From the NCBI GenBank assembly GCA_047974845.1, contig JBKECQ010000004.1, positions 1-23,302 of the forward strand: a stretch of DNA of 23,302 bases. The letters run 5' to 3'. This stretch comes from Aminipila sp047974845 (GTDB lineage: Bacteria; Bacillota; Clostridia; Peptostreptococcales; Anaerovoracaceae). Below, one piece after another: positions 1 through 7,282 of this stretch. The position numbers were made by a program, and so were the translations under genes. Within the stretch, counting starts at the first letter, position 1, and each line of letters begins with the position of its first letter. The notes beneath the pieces were generated by a model that saw only the letters and a program-made list of their open reading frames with translations, was not told the DNA's origin and did not search any database.

Positions 1-163
1 CCATCGATGGGGTATAAGCCCTACTCGCCGCCACAACCTCTGACACTGGGGCAATTTGTGGCGACACAGGCGAGCTTACTGGCTCTGGGTGGTAAGCTGT
101 TATCATCAGAGAAGTAATTGCTACTGTTGTGGTTACTACTACAATTTTAGTTTTCTTTTTCAT
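1..163 (-). CDS. Partial small protein with N-terminal membrane/signal segment
   Basis: The reading frame starts at the ATG at 161-163 (complement) and runs off the window after about 54 codons, so the C-terminus is missing. The N-terminus is MKKKTKIVVVTTTVAITSLM, a lysine-rich start followed by a hydrophobic run, as in a signal peptide or signal anchor. A Pro/Ser/Val-rich stretch without other features follows. A GGAGG ribosome binding site lies 8 bases before the ATG. The start overlaps the end of the upstream minus-strand gene (stop at 147-149) by 17 bases, which implies translational coupling and a shared operon. I recognise no family. Function is unknown; export or membrane anchoring is an inference from the N-terminus only. 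Confidence 0.6.
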   Translation of the reverse strand, partial: MKKKTKIVVVTTTVAITSLMITAYHPEPVSSPVSPQIAPVSEVVAASRAYTPSM

Positions 164-473
164 CTTCTGTACCTCCATTCGGCATAAAAGAATGCCCACA
201 GTTTTGAGAGTGAATCTCAGCTCTGTGGGCATCGTAAGTTTGTAATTCTGTTGTTAACTCAAAGCCTAATCTGAAACCTTGGATAAAACTCGCCTTGGTT
301 TGATAGTTACAAATCATTTCTAAGGCATCAATGATTCGTAGAACGTTTTTTCGATCTTCCTTCGATAGATGGTCAATCAGTGTTTTGTGATTTTCTTCTA
401 CCGAAGATTTAAGTTCCGTTAGTTTCAACGGTGTGAAGAACTCATGGTATAGGTCATCTAATCTTGTTAGCAT
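147..473 (-). CDS. Small soluble helical protein, DUF6809-like (uncertain)
   Basis: This encodes 108 residues starting MLTRLDDLYHEFFTPLKL. I chose the ATG at 471-473 over an upstream in-frame start at 509, because AAAGGAGGG sits 7 bases before it and the longer start has no such site. The product is charged and mostly helical. Its ending (FIQGFRLGFELTTEL, about residues 67-81) resembles the 'FIxGFRLG' motif of small Firmicute proteins of the DUF6809 type that are common in prophages and conjugative elements. That assignment is from memory and tentative. There is no membrane segment and no catalytic motif. The downstream gene overlaps its stop, so the two are probably co-transcribed. The role is unknown. 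Confidence 0.65.
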   Translation of the reverse strand: MLTRLDDLYHEFFTPLKLTELKSSVEENHKTLIDHLSKEDRKNVLRIIDALEMICNYQTKASFIQGFRLGFELTTELQTYDAHRAEIHSQNCGHSFMPNGGTEDEKEN

Positions 474-484
474 ATTATCACCCT

Positions 485-502
485 CCTTTGTAAGCACAAA
501 GG
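485..502 (-). promoter_or_regulatory. Short hairpin overlapping the ribosome binding site of the 108-residue gene
   Basis: On the minus strand CCTTTGT and ACAAAGG form a 7-bp stem with a 4-base loop (GCTT). The 3' arm contains part of the AAAGGAGGG ribosome binding site at 481-489. A folded mRNA would partly hide the site, so this could be a translational control hairpin. Seen directly; the regulatory role is inference. Confidence 0.4.
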
Positions 503-542
503 ATACCACAGAAAGATTAGAATAGCTACTGTTTAATTTCGC

Positions 543-571
543 TTGCTTTTATTCGCCCCGTAGAATATAAT
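543..571 (+). promoter_or_regulatory. Sigma-A-type promoter of the restriction-modification island
   Basis: TTGCTT (543-548) and a perfect TATAAT (566-571) are separated by 17 bases. The expected start of transcription is near 578, about 30 bases before the proposed TTG start of the first gene. It is the only clear promoter I see in front of the operon. Confidence 0.6.
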
Positions 572-607
572 ATATAAATAAACATAATGTTTTTAGAGGT
601 GAAAAAC

Positions 608-796
608 TTGGGTTATATTACTGCAAGTCAGGCTGCTGACAAATGGAAAATATCGCAAAGAAGAGTGCAAATTCTTTGCTTAGAAAACAGAATAGAAGGA
701 GTTTTTAAGCTTGGTGAAGCGTGGGCTATTCCTGATGACGCCCCTAAGCCCAACGACTTCAGAAAGAAAAAGGATATAATTAACGATGATAAATAA
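608..796 (+). CDS. Small helix-turn-helix DNA-binding protein, putative controller of the R-M operon
   Basis: I propose the TTG at 608, giving 62 residues. AGAGGTG lies 6 bases before it, whereas the ATG at 587 has no good ribosome binding site. The product then begins at GYITASQAADKWKISQRRVQ, where members of this family usually start. This is a MerR/excisionase-like helix-turn-helix domain (about residues 4-45) ending in a W-A-I-P motif. Such small proteins often precede defence and restriction genes in Clostridia. It is the first gene of the operon, and the methyltransferase start at 786 lies inside its last codons (11-base overlap), so the two are translationally coupled. A role as controller of the operon fits position and fold but is inferred. 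An accessory or specificity role is possible. Confidence 0.75.
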   Translation: MGYITASQAADKWKISQRRVQILCLENRIEGVFKLGEAWAIPDDAPKPNDFRKKKDIINDDK

Positions 797-1832
797 CTTT
801 AACTTAATAGATTTGTTTTGCGGTGCTGGCGGACTGTCATATGGATTTGAAAAAGCCGGATATAATGTGTTACTTGGAATTGATAGCGATGCTAAAGCAT
901 TAGAAACATTTGAATTAAACCACAAAGGCGCAAAAAGTATTTGTGGCGATATAACAGATATAACCTATTCTGCTGATATCAAACCTTTAATTGGGAATAA
1001 AAAAATTGATTTAATTATTGGTGGACCACCATGTCAAGGGATGTCTTTGTCGGGACCAAGAAAATTTGATGATCCAAGAAACAAACTATATCTTTCATAT
1101 ATTAGATTGGTTGATGAGATCAAACCAAGGGCATTTGTAATCGAAAATGTTCCTGGGCTAATCTCATTATTTGGCGGTCAAATCAAGGACTCAATTATTG
1201 AAAAATTTACAGCGATGGGATACACAATTACATATAAAGTTTTGACAGCATCGGATTATGGAGTTCCGCAAAACAGAAAACGTGTTGTTTTTGTAGGGCT
1301 TCGCAATCAACAGTATGCTTATCCTGATAAAATTTCAGAAATCGTTAATTGTGAAATGGCATTATCAGACTTGCCGGCTCTTATTGATGATTTAGGTTCA
1401 GAAAACATGAACTATGTAAATTCTCCGCAAAATGAATACCAAATGTTAATGAGAAAACATTCAAAAACAGTAAAAAACCATGTTGCTGCTGCACACTCTG
1501 ACCGAATTAAACATATTATTTCTCTTGTTCCAGATGGCGGTAATTATAAAGATTTGCCCGAGGAATACAAGGACACTCGCAATTTTCATGTAGCATGGAC
1601 AAGGTTTGATAGCGCAAAGCCTGCTCCAACAATTGATACTGGACATCGGCATCATTTTCATTACAAATATAACAGAGTTCCAACAGTAAGAGAATGTGCA
1701 AGATTACAATCTTTTCCTGATGACTTTATATTCCTTGGCAATAAAACACAGCAGTTTAGACAAGTTGGTAATGCTGTTCCACCCCTTATGGCTGAAAAAA
1801 TAGCCCAAAAGCTTTTAGAATATCTAAAGTAA
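786..1832 (+). CDS. DNA (cytosine-5) methyltransferase, first of two
   Basis: The 348-residue product transfers a methyl group from S-adenosylmethionine to C5 of cytosine in a specific DNA site. The C5 methyltransferase motifs occur in order: motif I (LIDLFCGAGG, 7-16), motif IV (GGPPCQ, 79-84, catalytic Cys83), motif VI (ENV, 120-122), motif VIII (QNRKR, 162-166), a target-recognition region (about 180-300), motif IX (RECARLQSFPDDF, 302-314) and motif X (GNAVPP, 328-333). The length is normal for a type II enzyme. It overlaps the upstream helix-turn-helix gene and is followed after 12 bases by the nuclease candidate, which has a good GGAGA site. The modification role is firm; the target sequence cannot be read from the protein. 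Confidence 0.95.
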   Translation: MINNFNLIDLFCGAGGLSYGFEKAGYNVLLGIDSDAKALETFELNHKGAKSICGDITDITYSADIKPLIGNKKIDLIIGGPPCQGMSLSGPRKFDDPRNKLYLSYIRLVDEIKPRAFVIENVPGLISLFGGQIKDSIIEKFTAMGYTITYKVLTASDYGVPQNRKRVVFVGLRNQQYAYPDKISEIVNCEMALSDLPALIDDLGSENMNYVNSPQNEYQMLMRKHSKTVKNHVAAAHSDRIKHIISLVPDGGNYKDLPEEYKDTRNFHVAWTRFDSAKPAPTIDTGHRHHFHYKYNRVPTVRECARLQSFPDDFIFLGNKTQQFRQVGNAVPPLMAEKIAQKLLEYLK

Positions 1833-1844
1833 AGGAGAGATTAT

Positions 1845-3257
1845 ATGTATAAAATTCCAGATGAATATTATATTCGTATTCATCATGTTAGACCGCGATT
1901 TAAAAATGACATTGAAAATGTGTTGTTATATATGTCTGGTGAAATTTCTAAGTTGCCAGCCTTATCTAAAGACGAATTTGCAACCCGCATGAATGAAGCG
2001 ATTTATAAGTATCCCGGAAATATAACCAAAAAGTTGAAAACCATAAACAATTGGCGTACAGAAATTTCAGCCTTGTTTGGATTTATGATTAGCGATGCTA
2101 CCACAACAAAACCTGGCATTAGAGCGGTAGAATTATTCGAAAGCGAAGATTTGGTAGAGAGTTTCAAGAAGTTCCTGTATTCTTTTCAATATCCAGGGGC
2201 ACATATTAAAGCTCATGAAGTAAAAAACCTTATTGAGGCTGGTGTTCGATTTAAGCCAGCACAGACCATTTTGAAAGTTATGCAGAAAGGTGAAGAGCTT
2301 ACTGGAAAGCGAGTTGGGTTTAGTAAAGCAGAAGTGTGTCATTGTATGTTTAACGACGTTAGATGCGTTAGGGGCACTGAAAGCCCAGAAAACACATGGG
2401 CAAGAATTGCTCAAAATCGACAAGAAAATGTTGAATATGATACTGCCGGAGATATCATTCGATATGCTGGAGATATTTTAGATTACATGGAAATTGCAAA
2501 TCTTCTCATCACATATGATAGTAAAACGTATTATATCAATTCCTTAGAAAATGAAGCAATATTAAAGTTTGTTAACTCCACGGAGTGGTTTACAGAATAC
2601 GATGAAATGATTAAACACAGAACTGCGACATTAGAAAAAATACACGATTGTGAAGTGTCTTGGTTTAATTTTGTAAATAGAGATCTAAGCACTACTGATT
2701 TTGCGACAGATATCTTGGCCTTTATCTCAGAAGACTCTAAAGAATACGAAGAACTTAAGAAACAAACCACGGACCTGTTTGAAAGCAAACTGGAAAGTGA
2801 TACACCGATTACTACTAAGGATATTGGTGATATGGGCGAAGGATTAGTTTACGGTCATGAATGTCAGCGAGTTAAAGTTGGTGGAAGACTGGATTTGGTT
2901 CATTTAATACAAAAAATTCCGACTAAATTTGCCGTTGGCTACGACATTCAATCCGTAGAAACAGATGAGCGGAAACGATATATTGAAGTCAAAACAACCA
3001 TTAGCTTGAAACCACTTCATTTTAACAAAATACATTTGACACCAAACGAATGGAATACTGCCACTACGATGAAAGATCGATATTTTGTATATCGATTAGC
3101 GATTAGTAAAAAAGAGAAAAAATTATTTATTATCCAAGACCCTGTGCAACTTTATAAAAATGATCTTTTGGAGATGGTTCCAAGAGATGGGGCAGAGATT
3201 GTTTTTGATATAAATAAATCAGGACAATTTGAGGAGTTGTTAGCATGGGCAAATTAA
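1845..3257 (+). CDS. DUF3883/NO VEIN C-terminal domain protein, candidate restriction endonuclease
   Basis: This encodes 470 residues. The N-terminal ~320 residues are helical and not recognised. The C-terminal part (about 325-440) resembles the DUF3883/'protein NO VEIN C-terminal' family, a branch of the PD-(D/E)XK nuclease fold. It shows GE at 331-332, then GYDI (365-368), IEVKTT (380-385) and NEW (401-403). D367, E381 and K383 fit the catalytic D...ExK pattern. It lies between two cytosine methyltransferase genes and overlaps the second by 13 bases, the expected place for the cognate restriction enzyme. I infer site-specific cleavage of unmethylated DNA; a type IIS-like layout (recognition in the N-terminus, cleavage in the C-terminus) is possible. 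AAAGGAGAG lies 8 bases before the ATG. Nuclease activity is not proven by sequence alone. Confidence 0.8.
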   Translation: MYKIPDEYYIRIHHVRPRFKNDIENVLLYMSGEISKLPALSKDEFATRMNEAIYKYPGNITKKLKTINNWRTEISALFGFMISDATTTKPGIRAVELFESEDLVESFKKFLYSFQYPGAHIKAHEVKNLIEAGVRFKPAQTILKVMQKGEELTGKRVGFSKAEVCHCMFNDVRCVRGTESPENTWARIAQNRQENVEYDTAGDIIRYAGDILDYMEIANLLITYDSKTYYINSLENEAILKFVNSTEWFTEYDEMIKHRTATLEKIHDCEVSWFNFVNRDLSTTDFATDILAFISEDSKEYEELKKQTTDLFESKLESDTPITTKDIGDMGEGLVYGHECQRVKVGGRLDLVHLIQKIPTKFAVGYDIQSVETDERKRYIEVKTTISLKPLHFNKIHLTPNEWNTATTMKDRYFVYRLAISKKEKKLFIIQDPVQLYKNDLLEMVPRDGAEIVFDINKSGQFEELLAWAN

Positions 3258-4207
3258 AAGTTGCATCCCTTTTTTGTGGATGCGGAGGCACTGATGTAGG
3301 GCTTGTTGGAGATTTTACTTTTTTAGGCAAATATTATCAGTCTAATGACATGGAAATCGTTTATGCAAACGATATAGAACCAACAGCCTGTACCATATTT
3401 GAGAGAAATTTTGGAATAAAGCCTGACGACAGAGATATTAGAGAAATCCAATCGAGCGAGCTACCTGATTTCGATATCTTGACAGGTGGGTTTCCGTGTC
3501 AATCTTTTTCTATTATTGCTCAAAACCCCAAACGACTCGGGGTAAAAGATGATAGAGGTAAGCTGTTTTTTGAAATGTGTCGCATTCTTCGTGAGAAGCA
3601 ACCAAAGTGCTTTATAGCTGAAAATGTAAAAGGGATTCTTTCAGCTAACGGAAAAGATGCATTTCCTCTCATAATCAAGGAGTTTGAAGATAGTGGTTAT
3701 GATGTAGAATATAAGCTATTAAACTCTGCTAATTTCGGAGTGCCACAGAAACGGGAAAGGGTAATTATTGTCGGGTTTCGCAAAGATTTAAATATCAAAT
3801 TTGATTTTCCTTGTGAAGTTATTACAGACGAAAGAGCATTTACCGCCTTAAATACAGTTGTCGAAAATACTGTTGATGAAAAATACTTTTTCAGTGAAAA
3901 AGCTGTTGCAGGTATGATGCGTCGTAGAGAAAAAATGAACAAAGGTAGGGCTCAAGATGTGACTAAACCCTGTAATACGGTAGGGGCACACCTTGCTAAA
4001 TTTTCTCTTAATAGCACAGATCCGGTGCTGCAAATTGGAGAAAGGTACCGTAGGTTTACTCCAAGAGAAGTGGCAAGAATACAGTCTTTTCCTGAAAACT
4101 TTGAACTTATCGAAAGTGAATCTGCTCAATATAGGGCATTAGGAAATGCAATTCCCCCTGTAATGCTCTGGTATGTAGCAAACAAAGTAACTAACATATT
4201 AAAATAA
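3245..4207 (+). CDS. DNA (cytosine-5) methyltransferase, second of two
   Basis: This is a 320-residue C5 cytosine methyltransferase, clearly distinct from the first. Motif I is ASLFCGCGG (7-15), motif IV GGFPCQSFS (81-89, catalytic Cys85), motif VI ENV (126-128), motif VIII QKRERV (168-173), motif IX PREVARIQSFPENF (273-286) and motif X GNAIPP (300-305). The target-recognition region between VIII and IX is short, about 90 residues, with a KYFFSEKAVAGM segment seen in Dcm/HaeIII-like enzymes. Its ATG lies inside the 3' end of the nuclease gene (13-base overlap), so the two are coupled. Two C5 methyltransferases in one system usually mean an asymmetric site in which each enzyme modifies one strand; the well-known case is BbvCI. 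That reading is inference here. Confidence 0.95.
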   Translation: MGKLKVASLFCGCGGTDVGLVGDFTFLGKYYQSNDMEIVYANDIEPTACTIFERNFGIKPDDRDIREIQSSELPDFDILTGGFPCQSFSIIAQNPKRLGVKDDRGKLFFEMCRILREKQPKCFIAENVKGILSANGKDAFPLIIKEFEDSGYDVEYKLLNSANFGVPQKRERVIIVGFRKDLNIKFDFPCEVITDERAFTALNTVVENTVDEKYFFSEKAVAGMMRRREKMNKGRAQDVTKPCNTVGAHLAKFSLNSTDPVLQIGERYRRFTPREVARIQSFPENFELIESESAQYRALGNAIPPVMLWYVANKVTNILK

Positions 4208-4242
4208 TCCATTTATTAAACTATGAGATAGGCGGTGGTGCT

Positions 4243-5841
4243 ATGGACAAGCAAATTTATAATTTTACAATATTTTTAATTAAAGATGATGCCGAAAATA
4301 TTAATGACTGTTTAAAATATTCAAACGAGTTAACCGAGGTTGCTTTGAAATCGCAATTTGGATTAGATGGGAAAATATATTTTGCGGAAAGCAATCCTAA
4401 AGCACCTCGTTGGAAATCATACCTTGAAGAACTTTCTTCAGAAACAATAAGTATAGGAGATAATACTTCTAACAAAGCTATTCTATTAGTGAAAATTAAA
4501 TCTCGTATCATGGCTGTGGCTTTTGGGTATGGTAGATCTTTTCTAAAAGAGGATAAGATTGAACGGAATTTTGGCTTTAAGGTGGCTTTAAATCTTATTG
4601 ATCCTAATAAAATGCGCAGCATTAATGCTGCGACAATTGAGGATATGGTTGTCAATACTCAACACCAAGCCAGTTATAGTACTACCCAAGAAGAATTTGG
4701 TCTTAATATTACAAATGATATAATGAAAGCAGTTACAGGGCAACCCTATGATTTAAAGTACGGAAATCACATTAGTGGTAAAGATTCCTTGGTTGTATCT
4801 GTTTTTATGGAACTAAAAGAACTTAAAGATAAACTCACACTTTATCTTGATGCATTCACAAAAAATAGATATAAAGATATCGGATTTGAGTGGGTTGATA
4901 ATGTGTCTGAGGTGCGAGATTCTGTATTAGCAGAAACTCTGGATTTTGACTTAGCTGAGGTTATCTCAAAAAAAGACACTTCGCACTTACATATAGCACC
5001 TCCTGAAACTACCGATTGGCAAAGAGTTGTCGGGTTTTGTTTTACTGGAATGGGGAAAAAAACTGAAGTTCGTGAAAGTTATGAATTGAATATTGATTTT
5101 CAGTCTTATCTGGAAAAATTCAGAGTAGATACTAATGTTTATCAAAAAATTAAAAGAGACAAGCTATTGGGCATGAATTCGGACGAAACAGTATTTTCAA
5201 TATCAAGTGTATATGCTTCGCTAATTTTCCAAACTGTTTATGAGGGAAACACCTACATTTTGTGTGATGGAACTTGGTATGAAATAAACAGCTCATTTTT
5301 TAATACAGTTCATAGTTTCATCAACAATCGGATCCCTATATCCACAATATCTTTACCTAATTGCCCAATAGATGCGAAAGAGGCTGAGTATAATAAGCTC
5401 GCAGCAGATTCGACACCAGATTTTTGCTTAATGGATCAAAGGATGGTTTCTGTCAATGGTGGCCCGAAAAAGATTGAAGCGTGTGATGTTTTCACAAAAG
5501 ATAAGCAATTAATCCACATAAAAAATAAAGGTCAATCATCACAATTAAGTCATTTATTTGCACAAGGCAAAGTTTCAGGGCAGTGTTTTATTGATGATGA
5601 AGAGTTTAGAAAGCAAGTATTAACGCTTACAAGAGAAAAGTTTTCTGAAGATGTGTTTGACTATAGCAATACGCCTGCGTCAAAAGAGTTTGAGATTGTA
5701 TATGGGATTATTGATAGTAAAATTGGCACGCTAACAGATCGACTACCTTTTTTCAGTTTAGTGAATCTTATGCTTACGGCTGTTGAATTGGATAGAATGC
5801 ATTTTAAATATTCAGTGGTTATGATAAAAAGAGATGACTAA
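4243..5841 (+). CDS. TIGR04141/DUF6119 'sporadically distributed' protein
   Basis: This encodes 532 residues. Family features I recognise are AVAFGYGRSFL (91-101) followed by IERNFGFKVALNLIDPNKMR (106-125), an N-terminal conserved block. Later come IEACDVFTKDKQLIHIKNKG (411-430) and SSQLSHLFAQGKVSG (432-446). The last block has E412, D415, H425 and K427 in an arrangement that recalls a D...(H/E)xK nuclease core, but the match is loose. Proteins of this family occur in a patchy, transfer-driven pattern and have no agreed function. The gene follows the second methyltransferase after 35 bases, has a GGCGGTGG ribosome binding site, and is the last gene before the operon's terminator. I infer an accessory or second effector subunit of the restriction island. 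It could instead be an independent defence gene carried along. Confidence 0.8.
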   Translation: MDKQIYNFTIFLIKDDAENINDCLKYSNELTEVALKSQFGLDGKIYFAESNPKAPRWKSYLEELSSETISIGDNTSNKAILLVKIKSRIMAVAFGYGRSFLKEDKIERNFGFKVALNLIDPNKMRSINAATIEDMVVNTQHQASYSTTQEEFGLNITNDIMKAVTGQPYDLKYGNHISGKDSLVVSVFMELKELKDKLTLYLDAFTKNRYKDIGFEWVDNVSEVRDSVLAETLDFDLAEVISKKDTSHLHIAPPETTDWQRVVGFCFTGMGKKTEVRESYELNIDFQSYLEKFRVDTNVYQKIKRDKLLGMNSDETVFSISSVYASLIFQTVYEGNTYILCDGTWYEINSSFFNTVHSFINNRIPISTISLPNCPIDAKEAEYNKLAADSTPDFCLMDQRMVSVNGGPKKIEACDVFTKDKQLIHIKNKGQSSQLSHLFAQGKVSGQCFIDDEEFRKQVLTLTREKFSEDVFDYSNTPASKEFEIVYGIIDSKIGTLTDRLPFFSLVNLMLTAVELDRMHFKYSVVMIKRDD

Positions 5842-5844
5842 TAT

Positions 5845-5886
5845 ATAAATGACCATGCGATAGAAATTTGTCGCATGGTCATTTAT
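5845..5886 (+). terminator. Stem-loop terminator closing the R-M operon
   Basis: Two 16-base arms (5845-5860 and 5871-5886) are perfectly complementary around a 10-base loop, starting 4 bases after the last stop codon. The arms begin with an AT-rich ATAAAT, so the right side is T-rich but lacks a long T-run. It could act in both directions, since the truncated permease gene ends nearby on the other strand. Confidence 0.75.
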
Positions 5887-5913
5887 TCGTATTCAGTTTG
5901 CGTTTCTTATTTT

Positions 5914-5926
5914 GTCCCTATGGGAC
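5914..5926. repeat. Small GTCCC-TAT-GGGAC inverted repeat at the island/permease junction
   Basis: A 5-bp perfect inverted repeat with a 3-base spacer lies between the operon terminator and the truncated permease gene. The GGGAC/GTCCC pattern also occurs at 23276-23286. It may be part of a mobile-element end, but it is too short to decide. Confidence 0.3.
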
Positions 5927-5932
5927 TGTGCC

Positions 5933-6475
5933 TTAGTTATGATGTTTTTTTGAAACGGCTAATTTTCTTATTGTAATTGATGCAGCAGCAGATAGTATAG
6001 CACTTAACAACCCAAATATTGCATAATACGAGTATGTAGAATATGAAAAAGGATTAATAATAATAACTGCCCCTATTAAAATTATTACAATCCATAACCA
6101 AGCATTATACGGTAACTTTTCTTTTAAAAAAATAGCCGAAAAAATCATTACAAACATACCTGATAAATGTGCAAGTATCGAGGCATCCCCTAATTTCATT
6201 GTCGACAGTGCAAAGAAATATGTAATCATATATATTCCTCCGATAAGCCCCCTTAAAACCAGAAGAGGCCTATTTTCATTTGAAAACTTGACCTTGCTAA
6301 TCTTTATAAGAACTAATAGCAATAAAACACCAATGAAACCTCTAAAAAAGGCTATTTCATTCGATGGGATTGTAGTGCTAAGTTCTTTTACAAGCACATT
6401 CATTATGCTAAAAGTAAAAGAAGACAAGACTGCATATATTACACCCTTATTTACATTTATTTTATGAAAGTTCAT
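5933..6475 (-). pseudogene. EamA/DMT-superfamily permease, C-terminally truncated
   Basis: This is a 180-codon frame with a good start (GGAGGAAGA before the ATG at 6475). The product has about six hydrophobic segments (near 10-28, 40-59, 72-91, 96-117, 124-141 and 148-166). These correspond to the first EamA repeat and the first helix of the second. Typical family members have about 290-300 residues and ten helices, so roughly 40% is missing. The frame ends abruptly after ITIRKLAVSKKHHN, exactly where the second repeat should continue, and the restriction island lies beyond. I infer that a rearrangement or insertion removed the 3' end and that the protein is probably not functional. Substrates of this superfamily are small metabolites; none can be named here. 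Confidence 0.7.
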
Positions 6476-6535
6476 TCTTCCTCCAATATCAATATACTAT
6501 ATACTTTATATTATAATTTTCTGCTCTTTTAGGTA

Positions 6536-7282
6536 TTAAAACATTGCTTTAATTAAGTCCCTAGTGTGATGATGCTTTGCCCTATTTATTTCATCACAGC
6601 GCATTTCCTCCACTAGTTTTCCATGATACATTATTGCTAACCGATCACATATTTGAGACATCAACGCTATATCATGACTAATAAAAATATAGCTTACATT
6701 GCTCCTTTTTTGTATTTTAATTAAAAGATCAATAATTTGTTTTTGTACAGATACGTCCAAGGCAGATGTGATTTCATCACAGATTAACAACTTAACGTCA
6801 ATAGATAGAGCTCTAGCAATTGCAATACGTTGTCTTTGTCCTCCGCTCAATTCGTTAGGATATCTGTTCAAAAAAGTTTTGTCTAATCCAACTAAATCCA
6901 GTAATTCTAAACAGCGTTTATATCTTTCATTTCTAGACATATTTGTGAAATTTGTTAGAGGTTCTTCCAAAAACTTATACACATTATTCTTGGGATGAAA
7001 GCTAGTTTTAGAGTCTTGTATTATCATCTGAATTTTTTTTCTAATCTCTAATTTTTGACGGTAGTTTAATTTAGTAATATTTTGACCTTCAAAAACCATA
7101 TTCCCACCATAAATATCACAAAAATACGTGAGTGCATTTGCTAAGGTAGACTTGCCACTTCCACTTTCCCCTACAATTCCTACAATTTCACCTTGAGAAA
7201 TTCTCAAATTTACGTCTTTTATGATAGAGTTCCCACCATATCCCGCACATAAATTATTTACACTTAAAATATTATTAGGCAT
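6536..7282 (-). CDS. ABC importer ATPase, NikE/DppF type
   Basis: This encodes 248 residues from the ATG at 7280-7282. A longer in-frame extension exists, but this start overlaps the upstream gene's stop as ATGCCTAA (8 bases), indicating translational coupling. Motifs: Walker A GESGSGKST (38-46), Q-loop Q89, signature LSGGQ (145-149), Walker B LLICDE (165-170) and switch His203. After the Walker B glutamate the usual Pro is Ile (DEITSALD). The protein ends without the oligopeptide C-terminal (oligo_HPY) extension of OppF/DppF, as in NikD/NikE-type metal importers. It would hydrolyse ATP on the cytoplasmic face together with the neighbouring ATPase. It is the last gene of the transporter operon. 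Confidence 0.9.
   Translation of the reverse strand: MPNNILSVNNLCAGYGGNSIIKDVNLRISQGEIVGIVGESGSGKSTLANALTYFCDIYGGNMVFEGQNITKLNYRQKLEIRKKIQMIIQDSKTSFHPKNNVYKFLEEPLTNFTNMSRNERYKRCLELLDLVGLDKTFLNRYPNELSGGQRQRIAIARALSIDVKLLICDEITSALDVSVQKQIIDLLIKIQKRSNVSYIFISHDIALMSQICDRLAIMYHGKLVEEMRCDEINRAKHHHTRDLIKAMF

Noticed and set aside
680..925. 81-codon minus-strand open frame at the start of the restriction island
   Set aside because: It is antisense to the helix-turn-helix gene and to motif I of the first methyltransferase.
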